Virus record (IMG/VR): IMGVR_UViG_3300046535_000545
Location: 1 to 47,384 of that record
Strand: one strand, 5' to 3'
Source of the DNA: a virus
Length of the DNA: 47,384 nucleotides
Part shown: positions 23,838 to 33,658 of the stretch, in pieces
Layout: the number at the start of each line of letters is the position of its first letter
Position numbering within the stretch: position 1 is the first letter of the stretch
Notes under the pieces: model-generated
What the model was told of the DNA's origin: nothing
Seen by the model: the letters and a program-made list of their open reading frames with translations, nothing else
The model's database searches: none
Translations under genes and position numbers: made by a program

Positions 23838-24281
23838 ATGGCCCGCGAATTTTCCCTTACAGGCTTCGCGGGCTTTTTAACTAAAGCGGTTGTCCATTAC
23901 GAAGTTGAGAAAGCCCACGCCCTCAAGAAAGCCGCGAAGGTTTTGCAAGAGGAAAGTCAAAGGGTTATCGGAACTTACGATTATGGCTGGCCCGAACTAG
24001 CCGAAAGCACGAAGGCCGATAGGCTCCATAAAGGCTACACGGAAAATGACCCGCTTTTGCGCTCTGGCGAAATGCGCGAAAGTATCGAAATTGGCCCTAT
24101 TTCGGGGGGCGCTCTTACGACAACTATTGAAGTCGGCTCAAACAACGATAAAGCCGTTTGGCAAGAGCTAGGGACAGACCGCATACCGGCCCGCTCATTC
24201 CTTGGGCTTGCGGCAGTCAAAGAGACGCCCGAAATAATCGAAATTCTAGGCGGCTCAATACCGCTGATAAAGCTACCGTGA
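23838..24281 (+). CDS. Tail-completion / HK97 gp10-like protein
   Basis: 147 residues. N-terminal helix, then SGEMRESIEIG, a strand region, VGSNNDKAVWQELGTDRIPARSFLG, the hallmark of virion-morphogenesis proteins that cap or join tails. Unusually it sits between the chaperone and tape measure genes. Confidence 0.8.
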   Translation: MAREFSLTGFAGFLTKAVVHYEVEKAHALKKAAKVLQEESQRVIGTYDYGWPELAESTKADRLHKGYTENDPLLRSGEMRESIEIGPISGGALTTTIEVGSNNDKAVWQELGTDRIPARSFLGLAAVKETPEIIEILGGSIPLIKLP

Positions 24282-24294
24282 AAGTGGCCCGCTA

Positions 24295-26208
24295 ATGTCC
24301 ATGTATAAAATTGGCGTTGAAATTGCGATGCACGGTAATGCGTCGTCTTTCTTGGGTATGATCGTTAAAGACCTAATCGGCATGAACGGCCATGTAAACA
24401 ACGCCGTTGCCGGGCTTGGCCGCGTTAAGCTTGCGCTTGCTGGCGTCGGAACCATTATGGCGGGCGGCGCTATCCTTGGGGGCATGAATAGCCTTGTTGA
24501 GCATGGCAATAAGCTTGTTAAAGTGCAGCAAGACATGGCGCAAGCTGGCGCTTCACAGGTTGAAGTTCAAGAGGCGCTTAAAGAAAGCACTCGCCTAACT
24601 GGCATATACCGTAACATGGGCGTTACGGAGACTATGAAGCTTATAAATGACAGTCGCGGTATTTTTGGCGACATGAAAGAGGGCATACACTTTGCGGAGA
24701 GTGTCACTAAGTCTGGTTCATTCCTAAAGGCGTATATGGGGGACGAACATGGTAAGAACGCTGAAGCGGGCTTGCGCAAGGAGCTAGACGCGGCGCTTAA
24801 GTCTGGCGAGCTTTCAAGCAAGCTTTCGCGCTCTGAAATGGACGCCCACATTCAAGAGCTTACGGCTATGAAGGTAGCGTTTGGCGACCAATTAAAAATC
24901 GGGCAATATCTCACAGCACAACGCAGCGCGAAGCAGTCGCTTCGCAGTGCAGACGACGATTTCCGTTATGGTATGTTTCCGGCAATGGTTCAAGAGAATG
25001 GATCAAATGCAGGAACAATGCTTATGACGGCGTTTAACAAGATTGTTAACGGCACAGGCAACCGCTCCAAATCGTTAGAGAAAATGGCCGAAATTGGTTT
25101 GTTAAACGCGGATCAAATCGACTATGGCAAAGACGGCCACGCCAAGGGGCTTAAAGACGCTAACGCTATAAAGAATAATAAAGAGGCTGCCATTAACTTC
25201 GCTAGCTATGTTAATGGCACTATCCGCCCGCTACTCGAAAAGAAAATGAATGACGAAGGCGTTAAAGGCGATTTAGATAGGCAAATTCGCATGGGGCAGT
25301 TAGTCGGGCAAATGTGGCCCGATAGGAACGCCGCGCAAGCTATTAGCGAAATGTTGCAACAGTTCACCAAATTCAGCAAAGACGCAGGGCTTATCAAGAC
25401 GGCTCATGACAAATTGCAGAATGGCGGCTCTGGCGCTTATGTCAATAAGTCTTATGAGGGCCAGAAACAGGCGTTTGAGACGCAATGGACAAACACGCTT
25501 GAGCTAGCGGGCGCTCCGCTAGTTGGCAGGGCTACCGAAATGCTCAAAGGCTTGAATGGAGCTTTGAGCGGCGTAACGCAATGGCTTGCAAACGCAGACC
25601 CGGCGAAAATCAAAATGGCCGGGGCCGCTCTTACGGGGCTTGGGGCGGGCTTGGTTGCTCTTGGGGCTGTGCTGCTTGGCGGGGCGCTCTTTGCCGCTAT
25701 CGGGCTTGGGGGCTGGCTGGTTGTGGGCTTGGCTGCGGTAGCGGCAGGCTTTGCGGCGTTTGGCGTGAACTTCGCCAGCTTTAAGAAAGGATGGGATGCT
25801 TTAGCCGATTGCGGCCCGGCAATCGCTACCATTGCAACAAAAATCGGCGGTATGCTCTCAGCGGCTATTGCTTCAATTCCGGGCTATTGCTTGGACGCGA
25901 TTAAGGGCATGGCTAGTTCAATCGGTAGCGCCATTGCAGGCGCGTTGCCTAGTGCTAGCTCTATTCTGCATAAGTTCGGGATAGGGCATGGCGACGCAGC
26001 CCCAAGCTCAAGCCCCGTCCCCGGTAAGCAAAGTTCTAACGGGCCTACAATGTCGGGTACGCAAAAGCAAGCCGTTAACGGCAACGTCTACATGGACGGT
26101 AAAGCCGTTGGGCGCGTTGCTCTTAATTCCGTTGCCCGAAGTGAAACGCGGGTAGGCTCCATTTCCGGCCATGATACTTCGTTACATCCCGATTACGCGA
26201 GTGCATGA
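24295..26208 (+). CDS. Tape measure protein
   Basis: 637 residues. Helical, with membrane-active hydrophobic segments at about 44-64 and 440-492 (Gly/Ala/Leu-rich), and a Ser/Pro tail. Fixes tail length and probably aids DNA entry. The length implies a tail of roughly 95 nm by the usual 0.15 nm per residue rule. A second ATG at 24301 could also be used. Confidence 0.9.
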   Translation: MSMYKIGVEIAMHGNASSFLGMIVKDLIGMNGHVNNAVAGLGRVKLALAGVGTIMAGGAILGGMNSLVEHGNKLVKVQQDMAQAGASQVEVQEALKESTRLTGIYRNMGVTETMKLINDSRGIFGDMKEGIHFAESVTKSGSFLKAYMGDEHGKNAEAGLRKELDAALKSGELSSKLSRSEMDAHIQELTAMKVAFGDQLKIGQYLTAQRSAKQSLRSADDDFRYGMFPAMVQENGSNAGTMLMTAFNKIVNGTGNRSKSLEKMAEIGLLNADQIDYGKDGHAKGLKDANAIKNNKEAAINFASYVNGTIRPLLEKKMNDEGVKGDLDRQIRMGQLVGQMWPDRNAAQAISEMLQQFTKFSKDAGLIKTAHDKLQNGGSGAYVNKSYEGQKQAFETQWTNTLELAGAPLVGRATEMLKGLNGALSGVTQWLANADPAKIKMAGAALTGLGAGLVALGAVLLGGALFAAIGLGGWLVVGLAAVAAGFAAFGVNFASFKKGWDALADCGPAIATIATKIGGMLSAAIASIPGYCLDAIKGMASSIGSAIAGALPSASSILHKFGIGHGDAAPSSSPVPGKQSSNGPTMSGTQKQAVNGNVYMDGKAVGRVALNSVARSETRVGSISGHDTSLHPDYASA

Positions 26209-26969
26209 ACATGGCAACTTTAACTTTAGGCCCTATCACTTTCCAAGAATTTGAGATACCGGCTAAGGTTCGCATACCGGGCGGGCATAAGTTAGGTAAA
26301 AACGTTAACATTGGCGGCAAGCGTATCACTCACGCGATGGGGCCGGATGATGGTAATATTACATGGTCCGGTATCCTCTTGGGGGCGGGCATACAGGCCC
26401 GCGCTTCAGCCCTCCAAGCTGTAAAGGATGCGGGCCGCGAAGTTCCGTTCTTGTGCGGTTCCGAGTTCCGCATGGTCATTGTTGAGGACTTGGAGCTAAA
26501 CTATCAAGCTTTTGAAATTCATTACCATATAAGCTGCTATGTCACGTCTAACCCTGCTAGAGACGCCACAAGCGGGGTTGGCGGGGCGCTTGGGCTTACC
26601 GGGGCTATTGGCGTTGACGTGTCGGCTATTGCTGGCATCGTTGGGGCCTCGCCTATCGTGTCGGCAGGCATGGCCGCGCTAAATACAGCGGGGGCCGCTC
26701 TGGCTGCGGTCCCGTCTCTGTCGGCTATAGCCCTACCGGCCCTTTCGGCCTTTGTGCCCCCTGTGCGCGCTGCGGCTGGCTTGCTAGCCTCCGAAGTGGC
26801 AAGCGCCGGGGCTATCATTTCAGCCGGGCCGAACACTGCGACAAGCCCACAGTTTGCGGCCTCCCTTGTGGGCATAGGGGCCGCTTATGATGCGCAAGTC
26901 ACCAAGGGCGCGCTAATCAACTACGGCAACCGGATTGTCAAAAACCTAGTCGCAGCGGGGGCCGCATAA
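26205..26969 (+). CDS. Tail protein, gpU-like (baseplate hub or tail end)
   Basis: 254 residues. The first 120 (LGPITFQEFEIPAKVRIPGG, a hydrophobic G-rich turn, EVPFLCGSEFRMVIVEDLE) resemble P2 gpU. A long Ala/Val/Ser-rich second half is unusual for the family. Coupled by ATGA to the tape measure gene, as expected for a tail-tip protein. Confidence 0.65.
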   Translation: MNMATLTLGPITFQEFEIPAKVRIPGGHKLGKNVNIGGKRITHAMGPDDGNITWSGILLGAGIQARASALQAVKDAGREVPFLCGSEFRMVIVEDLELNYQAFEIHYHISCYVTSNPARDATSGVGGALGLTGAIGVDVSAIAGIVGASPIVSAGMAALNTAGAALAAVPSLSAIALPALSAFVPPVRAAAGLLASEVASAGAIISAGPNTATSPQFAASLVGIGAAYDAQVTKGALINYGNRIVKNLVAAGAA

Positions 26970-27193
26970 TGTCAAACCTAATTCTCACGCCTACCCCTGT
27001 TAACTCCGTTACCGTAGCAGCGGGAAGCTCGCTTTTCGCGGTTGCAGCGGCGTACTTAGGCGACGCTACCAAATGGAACCAAATAAGCGACATGAACCCG
27101 GCGCTTAATGGCGACCCTTTAGTTACACAGGTTACGACGCTTAGCCTTCCTACTGATACTATCGAAAGCAATGGAGGCTTAATTGGTCGCTAG
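26969..27193 (+). CDS. LysM-like tail protein X
   Basis: 74 residues. The pattern GSSLFAVAAAYLGDATKWNQI followed by DMNPAL and LSLP fits the LysM-type P2 gpX family, which sits in the baseplate hub and may touch peptidoglycan. It overlaps the next gene (TTG 27183). Confidence 0.8.
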   Translation: MSNLILTPTPVNSVTVAAGSSLFAVAAAYLGDATKWNQISDMNPALNGDPLVTQVTTLSLPTDTIESNGGLIGR

Positions 27194-28175
27194 CCCCCGC
27201 GCTTGGCTTAGTATCAAAGGCCAGCGGGCCGATTGCTTGCATGTAAGCACAACCCGCACAAAGACAAAAAATTCTGATACTTTTGAAGCCTGCTTAGACA
27301 TAAGCACAATGGGCGGGCTTAGCTATTGGGGCAACGTTGCGTCTATTCCAGACGTGCAAGCTATCTTTAATGGGGTTCCGCTCGTTACTGGCGACATAAC
27401 GTCTATTTCGTCTATAGACCTTTTGGAGCAAACGGTTACAGTTAGCGGCAAGTGCCATTCTAACAAATTGAATAAGGCAAAGACAACAGAACAGGTTATG
27501 AACAAGAGCGCCAAGAGCGCCATTGAAACGTTCGCTTCGCGGCATGGCCTTACGCTCAAAATGAGCGGCGGTAGCTCCGAACAGATGGGTAACAAATATC
27601 AAATCGACACGAACGATTTGACGCACGGCGAAACCGAATGGGATGCTATCCACAGGTATCTTGACCGCGAGGGGCTTGCCGGTTGGGTTAGTAACAAAAC
27701 GCTCAATATAGCCCCTATAGGGCAGACCACGGGTGGGGTTACTATCGTCTATAAACAGGGTATTATTGTTAGCGCAAATGCGTTTCACGTAACTTTTAGC
27801 CGTGACTTGGATATAGCCGCAGGCGTTACAACCAATGTTAAATCTTGGCACAGCAAACAAGCTAAGGTTATTGAAAGCAAGCAGACCTACGCCGGGGGCG
27901 GTACGCCGCTTGTTTTCAACTATCACGCCCCGGACTTGACGCAGGCCCAAGCGGACAAGCTCGCGAAGTCGCATCATAAAAAGAACACGTCGCACGAGCT
28001 TAAAGCGGAAATTACGCGCGAAGGCGACGAAACCGCAGACGTGGCCCACGGCGTAACGATAAGCGGAACCGGAACCGTATTCGATACGACATATGAGATA
28101 ACAAGCTTAACCGATAGCGCAACCGAACACGGCTATACGCAATCGCTTTCTGTTACGGCAGGAAAGAGCAAATGA
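27183..28175 (+). CDS. Baseplate hub protein (gpD / gp27-like)
   Basis: 330 residues, TTG start supported by GGAGG at 27173-27177 and the 11-base overlap with the LysM gene. Beta-rich with EQVMNKSAKSAIETFASRHG in the hub-specific helical region and DAIHRYLDREGLAG. Forms the hub ring onto which the spike attaches. Strong fit by position before the spike. Confidence 0.85.
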   Translation: MVASPRAWLSIKGQRADCLHVSTTRTKTKNSDTFEACLDISTMGGLSYWGNVASIPDVQAIFNGVPLVTGDITSISSIDLLEQTVTVSGKCHSNKLNKAKTTEQVMNKSAKSAIETFASRHGLTLKMSGGSSEQMGNKYQIDTNDLTHGETEWDAIHRYLDREGLAGWVSNKTLNIAPIGQTTGGVTIVYKQGIIVSANAFHVTFSRDLDIAAGVTTNVKSWHSKQAKVIESKQTYAGGGTPLVFNYHAPDLTQAQADKLAKSHHKKNTSHELKAEITREGDETADVAHGVTISGTGTVFDTTYEITSLTDSATEHGYTQSLSVTAGKSK

Positions 28176-28732
28176 TTAACATTGAACCTTTCATTAACTT
28201 GATTAAGCGCGAAGCGTCGCGCGTTGTTAAATCAATGGTACGCAACGACGAAGTAGGGGTTTTTGATAGCTATGACCCTAAGACGCACTCCGTAAAGGTA
28301 ACGCTGCAACCGTACGGGCACAAAACCGGATGGATACCTCTTAGTAACTCGCATGTTGGCGAAGGCTTTGGCGTCGCTATCGGCCCCGTTAAGAACACAC
28401 AGTTTTTGATTGGGTTCCGCAATGGTGATAAGAGCGTTCCTTACATTAAAGGCATGTTGTTTTCTGATAGCCAGCAACCGCCGCAAGTTGAAAGCGGCGA
28501 AATTAAATTGCAGAATACAAACGGCACTAACATTTTCATTGATAAGGACAATAACCTAACGCATACGCATAGCACAGGCTCTAGCGTTAAGCTTGCCGCA
28601 GACGGTACGGCTACTGTAACCGCGCAAGGCGCAACGCTGCTAATAAAGAGCGGTAAGATTTACTGCAATGGCACTGGCGGTAAAGCCGTCAAGCTCGCGG
28701 ACGATAGCGTTAGCAGCGTCTTATTCGGCTAG
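28172..28732 (+). CDS. Baseplate spike / assembly protein V
   Basis: 186 residues. OB-fold-like N-terminal half (DEVGVFDSYDPKTHSVKVTL), then a beta-helix-like Gly/Thr/Asn-rich C-terminus. Punctures the outer membrane. No metal-binding HxH tip motif is evident. Confidence 0.8.
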   Translation: MINIEPFINLIKREASRVVKSMVRNDEVGVFDSYDPKTHSVKVTLQPYGHKTGWIPLSNSHVGEGFGVAIGPVKNTQFLIGFRNGDKSVPYIKGMLFSDSQQPPQVESGEIKLQNTNGTNIFIDKDNNLTHTHSTGSSVKLAADGTATVTAQGATLLIKSGKIYCNGTGGKAVKLADDSVSSVLFG

Positions 28733-28785
28733 TTTTTGCTACGCATCCTATAGACTAATCTGTACACACGCTGTAGGGTTCCGGC

Positions 28786-29154
28786 ATGGCCGATTGCGCG
28801 CATTGGATAGGAAGCGACCTATCAACAGACAACACAGGCGACCTAGCAGCCGTAGGCGGTAACGTTTACGGTACGCAAAGAGTATTGCGCCGCCTCATTA
28901 CCGTCGCCACAACGTACATTTGGCATCTTACTTACGGGGCTGGTCTTCCTCAATATGTCGGCTCCGTTGAAAACGATAACGCTATTACAGCCGTAATTAT
29001 GGCTCAAATATTTTTAGAAGATTGCGTAGCTCGAAGCCCATCGCCTACTGTTACGCTAGCGCCTATGCTTAACGGGGTTAACGTAACTGTTGCGTACACT
29101 GATGCTAACACGGGTACGCCAATGCAACTTTCTTTTGACGTGGGGCCGCAATGA
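28786..29154 (+). CDS. Baseplate wedge protein, gp25/gpW-like
   Basis: 122 residues, a standard gp25 length. Contains an Arg-rich QRVLRRLITVATTY (the conserved initiation of wedge assembly) and a late strand region. Lies between the spike and J-like genes, the V-W-J order of phage P2. Confidence 0.85.
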   Translation: MADCAHWIGSDLSTDNTGDLAAVGGNVYGTQRVLRRLITVATTYIWHLTYGAGLPQYVGSVENDNAITAVIMAQIFLEDCVARSPSPTVTLAPMLNGVNVTVAYTDANTGTPMQLSFDVGPQ

Positions 29155-30287
29155 ACCTTAACCTTCGCCCCTTTGCAACGCTCGTTTCTAACTTCGCGGT
29201 TGCCGTTCAATCGGCTTATGCGGGCCTGTCGAATTTCACAGAAGGCTCTATAAATCTGGCGTTTGGCGAGGCTTCAGCTAGCGCCGGGCTATGGCTTCAA
29301 GCCCTCGCCTTCAAGCTTCAGCTTTACGCTCGCGCGGCAACTTGCTTCGGAGAGGATTTAGACAGTTGGGTAAATCAGTTTGAGGTTTACCGGCTTGGCG
29401 CTGTGGCCGCTTATGGCTCTGTCACGTTCAACCGCTTTTCAGCCCTCGCGGCTGCAACCTTTGTACCTGTGGGCACACTGGTTCAAACTGCGGACGGTTC
29501 GCAAATCTTCGCGGTTATCGCAGACGACGCGCTACCCACTTGGGATGCAATCAATAACGGCTACACGATTGCTCTAGGCGTTACGTCCGTTTCGTTGCCG
29601 GTAATGTCAACGTCTGCCGGTAGCTCTGGCAATGTCGCGGCTGGCCTTATTGCTCAAATGTCGGGAACTAGCGTTTCAGCAATCGACTACGTTAGCAACC
29701 CGGCTGCAATGAGCGGCGGGGCAGACGCAGAAACCGATATAGCCCTTAGAGCGCGCTTTATCGCCTTTATCAACTCGCTTTCTAAGGGAACGGTTGGGGC
29801 TGTCGGCTACGCCATCTTGTCGCTTCAGCTTGGCGTTAACTACTCCGTTGTCGAATTTCAGAGCTATGCAGACCCTACGGTTACAATCCCCGCCTATTTT
29901 TACGTTGTGATTGACGATGGAACCGGAGCGCCGCCTAGCTCGCTTCTCGCTTCGGCTTGGGCTGCGGTTAACGCCGTTCGCGCGGCTGGCGTCCAATTCT
30001 CCATATTTGGGCCTACAGTTACGCCGGTTACGGTTGCCGCTACTATCGCCATTGCCCCCGGTTATGACGGGCCTACCGTTATCGGCCAAGTTTATCAAGC
30101 GATTTACACTTTTGTAAATGAATTGCCGCTAGGCGCTGGCCTTGACTATTTGCGGCTTGCGCAAATCGCCTATGATGCCTCCCCCGGAGTTTCGAGCGTT
30201 ACCGGGCTGCTCCTTAACGGGGGCGTTAGCAGCATTGCCGGTAGCAAAATCAGCGTTATCAAGTCGTCTAGCATTGGGGTTGCCTAA
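29151..30287 (+). CDS. Baseplate J-like protein
   Basis: 378 residues. The N-terminal part (INLAFGEASASAGLWLQALAFKLQLY), the central VGTLVQTADGSQIFAV and the ADAETDIALRARFI stretch are J-like hallmarks. Forms the ring joining wedges. Overlaps both neighbours by 1-4 bases. Confidence 0.9.
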   Translation: MNLNLRPFATLVSNFAVAVQSAYAGLSNFTEGSINLAFGEASASAGLWLQALAFKLQLYARAATCFGEDLDSWVNQFEVYRLGAVAAYGSVTFNRFSALAAATFVPVGTLVQTADGSQIFAVIADDALPTWDAINNGYTIALGVTSVSLPVMSTSAGSSGNVAAGLIAQMSGTSVSAIDYVSNPAAMSGGADAETDIALRARFIAFINSLSKGTVGAVGYAILSLQLGVNYSVVEFQSYADPTVTIPAYFYVVIDDGTGAPPSSLLASAWAAVNAVRAAGVQFSIFGPTVTPVTVAATIAIAPGYDGPTVIGQVYQAIYTFVNELPLGAGLDYLRLAQIAYDASPGVSSVTGLLLNGGVSSIAGSKISVIKSSSIGVA

Positions 30288-31036
30288 TGGCTACGCAATT
30301 CGACTTTAACCTAGACTTTAATTCCGACTTTAATAGCGGCGAAGCTTACCTTTCGCCCGCTTTCTTACAGAATGTGCTAACTCGCCTAAAGGGCGCTATG
30401 CCCCCTTGGTTCCCTTACGTTGCGCCTATAAAAGACGCCGTGCTTACTGGCATGGCGAACATATTTGCCGATTGCTATTCGGCTTTTATGGACGCTAAGG
30501 CGAATATGAGGATACCCACAACTACGGGGGCGTTCCTTGACCTTACCGCTTTCGACTTTTTCGGCTCTAGCTTCCTGCGGCAGAAAAACCAAGCGGACCC
30601 GGCTTTCGCGGCTGCTATCGTCAAAGAGATTTTTCGCGAGCGTGTGACACGCAAGGGCATTGTGCAGGCTGTAGCGGACGCCACGGGCGGGCAAGTGCAA
30701 GCCTTTGAACCCTTCAACATTAAAGACTGCGGAGGCTACGGGCAGGGCCGGTTCTACGGTAAAGCCGGGCGCTACGGAAACTATGCACTTCGCGGGCAAA
30801 TGTTCATTGACGTAATAATGCCGATTAACGATATTGGCATTGCGTTGAATGGTTACGGGCAAAAATACGGAGGCTATGGCATAAGCCGTAACGTCTATAT
30901 CTATGAGACGGCGCAAACCGGCTTCGCCTCGCGCCTTGACGCCTTTAGGGCTGTCCTTAACACTAAAGCAACCGGCATTGCCTGCTATGTCGGCTTTGTC
31001 AATACGTTTACGCCTGTCATTCCGTACTGGCTCTAA
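30287..31036 (+). CDS. Baseplate wedge / tail protein I-like
   Basis: 249 residues. Aromatic/Asp start (DFNLDFNSDFNSGEAY), RMKA-type helix with RLKGAMPPWFPYV, then VRVT-like REIFRERVTRKGI (adaptor to fibre). Gly/Tyr-rich middle. Position after the J-like gene and length fit the P2 gpI family that links fibres to the baseplate. Confidence 0.8.
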   Translation: MATQFDFNLDFNSDFNSGEAYLSPAFLQNVLTRLKGAMPPWFPYVAPIKDAVLTGMANIFADCYSAFMDAKANMRIPTTTGAFLDLTAFDFFGSSFLRQKNQADPAFAAAIVKEIFRERVTRKGIVQAVADATGGQVQAFEPFNIKDCGGYGQGRFYGKAGRYGNYALRGQMFIDVIMPINDIGIALNGYGQKYGGYGISRNVYIYETAQTGFASRLDAFRAVLNTKATGIACYVGFVNTFTPVIPYWL

Positions 31037-31048
31037 GGAAACAACGAT

Positions 31049-32533
31049 ATGGATAGGAATTTTGTCTACGACGCTGCGCTAGGCCAAGCTATCGACATTC
31101 TTGCGCCGCAAGTCAACGCTATGTCATCTGTTAGTAAGTTCGCTGAAGCTTTGCTTGCCTTGCCAGCTAGCGCAGCGGCAGGGCTTGGTTGTATTCCTTC
31201 AACGCCCCCGGCGCTTACCGTGCAAGTCTTGCCGGGGCAGCTTTACGCTACCGAAACCGTTGACGCCGTGGCGTTTGGCGACGTGGGCACGAATAGCAAC
31301 GCACTGCTTAAGCAGTTCGTTACGTGGGCTAGCAAAACCCTATCCTGCCCTGCCCCTACCACAACGGGCTTTTCTATCAACTATTTGATTGAAGCGCAGC
31401 CTGCGGAAGTTGACGGCGATCTAGAAACGCTCGAATATTTCAACCCGGCTATCGCTACAGACCCCTCCGCCCCCGCTTGGTCTGGCCCGAACAATACCGG
31501 AGCGCAACAGCCTACGACGCGGAAAGCAACCCTTAACATTACGGCTAAAGCTGGCGTTCCGGCTGCGGCTGGAACCCAAGTAACGCCTGCCCCCGACGCG
31601 GGTTATTTTGGTCTGTGGGTTGTTACTGTCACACAGGGGCAGCTTACGATTACGTCCGGTAATATTTCCGGCTACCCCGGCGCTGTGTTTATTCCTAACT
31701 TGTTTAATTTGCTTCCACTTTCGGGCGGCACTATGACCGGGCCGCTTACCGCCCCTGCCGGGTTTAAGACTATCGTTGCCGGTTACGTGGCTGCTATAAC
31801 CCTAACAGATGCGCAGTCCGGCCAATTCTTTGAGTTTGCGGGTGGGTCTCCGTATAACGTAACTATGCCGAATGATAGTGGCACATATGCGACGCGATAT
31901 ACAGGAGTTGTTACTAGCGGCGCGACCATTACACTCGTGTCCTCTGCGCACAATTTCCTAATCAATGGTGTATACGCTCCGTCATTTTCGCTCCCTAGTA
32001 ACACGTATTTTGATATTATTTTCGACGGCGCTATTTGGGTTGGCTTTGCCTGTGGCCCCGGTATATACGCGACACTATCGGCCCTTAGTGCTGTTGCGGC
32101 TGCGGCGCAGCCGGTTATTCTAACAATGTCGTCAAGTATTGCCGCGTCTAACGGCGTCAATACGACAATAAACACGCTAACGGGGGCAAGTAGCGCCGCA
32201 CTTTCCGTAGCATCGTCGGCAGTAATAGCCTTAGTCGCAGGGACATATCAAATCAATTCGTCCTTGTCTAGTCAGGTTACAACGTCCGGGGCAGCAAACC
32301 CCTTTGACGCAATGTCGATTAGCAAAAATGGCGTAGGAATAGCGTCCAATTCTGCTACCGGCGCTGTAGGCGGGGCAACGTCAAACTACGGCATGACTTC
32401 ATCCACTTCGGCTCTTGTTACCCTTAACATTGGCGATTATATCACGATTACGGGAAATACGGGCTGTGGAAGCAATTTTGTCTCCGCAGATTTCAATGCA
32501 ATAAACTTCTCTATGTATCGGGTAGGACCATAA
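31049..32533 (+). CDS. Tail fibre with C1q/TNF-like tip
   Basis: 494 residues. The N-terminal 200 attach to the baseplate. A GTMTGPLTAPAGF motif (about 231-245) is the classic collar repeat of fibres. The C-terminal 150 (from about 345) read as a jelly roll: VALVAGTYQINSSL, a central Asn/Gly stretch, LNIGDYITITG and a final FSMYRVG, similar to C1q/TNF-like receptor domains. The 3' part uses more A/T-rich codons than the 5' part, as expected for a swapped tip. Probably the host receptor-binding protein. Confidence 0.8.
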   Translation: MDRNFVYDAALGQAIDILAPQVNAMSSVSKFAEALLALPASAAAGLGCIPSTPPALTVQVLPGQLYATETVDAVAFGDVGTNSNALLKQFVTWASKTLSCPAPTTTGFSINYLIEAQPAEVDGDLETLEYFNPAIATDPSAPAWSGPNNTGAQQPTTRKATLNITAKAGVPAAAGTQVTPAPDAGYFGLWVVTVTQGQLTITSGNISGYPGAVFIPNLFNLLPLSGGTMTGPLTAPAGFKTIVAGYVAAITLTDAQSGQFFEFAGGSPYNVTMPNDSGTYATRYTGVVTSGATITLVSSAHNFLINGVYAPSFSLPSNTYFDIIFDGAIWVGFACGPGIYATLSALSAVAAAAQPVILTMSSSIAASNGVNTTINTLTGASSAALSVASSAVIALVAGTYQINSSLSSQVTTSGAANPFDAMSISKNGVGIASNSATGAVGGATSNYGMTSSTSALVTLNIGDYITITGNTGCGSNFVSADFNAINFSMYRVGP

Positions 32534-32537
32534 GAAC

Positions 32538-33086
32538 ATGACAAAGACATATGACTTTATCTCGGCTCTTGCCTCCCTAACCGGCAAGCCCCCTGAAGAT
32601 TTCACGGGCTTCAGCGCGCTTGCGCTGATAGCTCAAGACGACGCCGGAACTTTGTCAATTACGCATTGGGATACGTCGCTTGGCGCTATGCCAACCATTG
32701 AAGCCCTAATCGCTCAAGCAACGGTTACAACCGTTGCACAGCTTCGCGCCTATGCCATTGATAAAGTTAGCCGCTTGCTCGCGCATACTAGAGCTTACCA
32801 CGTTGACGGTCTTACGCTAATGTCAGACTGCACAGACGGCTCTATTGCGAGGCTTAACGCGCTTCTGATGTGGGGTTCGTTTAACGATGCCATTACCGCT
32901 AATTGGGTTGACAACGATTATAACGTTACCGCGCTTACTGGCGCGCAATTCGTTGCTCTTGCTCAAGCTGTTGGCGCTTACGGGCAATCTCTCTTTAGTG
33001 CAGAACTTACCGCCGTGCTTGCCTCTATTGCAGACGGAACGATTACTACAACCGATCAAATTGACGCTTACGCTTGGACTGAATAA
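32538..33086 (+). CDS. Tail fibre assembly chaperone (DUF4376-like)
   Basis: 182 residues. The end (NWVDNDYNVTALTGAQFVALAQAVGAY, later DQIDAYAW) fits DUF4376, frequent in fibre chaperones and fibre tails. It follows the fibre gene by 4 bases, the P2 gpH-gpG order. Helps fold or trimerise the fibre. Confidence 0.8.
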   Translation: MTKTYDFISALASLTGKPPEDFTGFSALALIAQDDAGTLSITHWDTSLGAMPTIEALIAQATVTTVAQLRAYAIDKVSRLLAHTRAYHVDGLTLMSDCTDGSIARLNALLMWGSFNDAITANWVDNDYNVTALTGAQFVALAQAVGAYGQSLFSAELTAVLASIADGTITTTDQIDAYAWTE

Positions 33087-33110
33087 ACGCTTACTGGAAA
33101 GCTTAAGCGA

Positions 33111-33608
33111 ATGTGGCCTAAAGAGAATGTTGCAGAGCTAAACGCCTTCTATGGCAACCCCACAGGAACCAATGGGGAAGCAGCCCCCGCGTGGCAGGCT
33201 AAGAACCTAGTTGCTTGGGTTCCGCCGTACCCAATGTTTTATAGCGACGCGCACAAATCGCCGCTTCATTCTTTGCGAGTGCATCAAAAGTGCCATGAAG
33301 CTTTTGATGCCGCATTCCTTGAAGTGCTTAAGACCTTGGGTTATGAGTATATTAAAGCTCATAGGCTTGATATTTCGGGCGGTACTTTCTGCTATCGCGT
33401 ACAGCGCGGAGGCTCAAGGCTTTCTGTTCATTCTTGGGGCTGTGCTATTGACATGGACCCGGCGCACAATCCTTTCCCTAAGCATTGGGAAGCCGGGGTT
33501 GGTATGCTTGATAAAGCTTTTGTTGCTGTATTGGTCAAGCACGGTTTCGACTGGCGAGGCAAACAAGGCGACAATGACAGTATGCACTTGCAGTTATGCA
33601 GGCATTAA
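33111..33608 (+). CDS. Endolysin, M15-family peptidase
   Basis: 165 residues. The LAS-type signature SVHSWGCAIDMDP gives zinc ligands His107 and Asp114, with His159 in DSMHLQ. Cuts the L-Ala-D-Glu or D-Ala-mDAP peptide bonds of peptidoglycan. No signal sequence, so it needs a holin. A TAA and 24 bases separate it from the fibre chaperone. Confidence 0.9.
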   Translation: MWPKENVAELNAFYGNPTGTNGEAAPAWQAKNLVAWVPPYPMFYSDAHKSPLHSLRVHQKCHEAFDAAFLEVLKTLGYEYIKAHRLDISGGTFCYRVQRGGSRLSVHSWGCAIDMDPAHNPFPKHWEAGVGMLDKAFVAVLVKHGFDWRGKQGDNDSMHLQLCRH

Positions 33609-33623
33609 GCTTTAAGCTTACTA

Positions 33624-33652
33624 TTGCGTAAGTCGCTTTTATTGCCATAATA
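33624..33652 (+). promoter_or_regulatory. Possible promoter between endolysin and holin-like genes
   Basis: TTGCGT (33624-33629), 17-bp spacer and ATAATA (33647-33652), or CATAAT one base earlier. It runs straight into the hairpin at 33659, so a functional promoter here is doubtful. Confidence 0.25.
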
Positions 33653-33658
33653 CACGAG

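Noticed and set aside
27294-28049. 251-residue leftward frame
   Set aside because: Opposite the baseplate hub gene; no motif or ribosome site.
33624-33652. Promoter TTGCGT-17-ATAATA
   Set aside because: Kept only as a weak feature: the terminator stem begins 7 bases after it, leaving no room for productive transcription.
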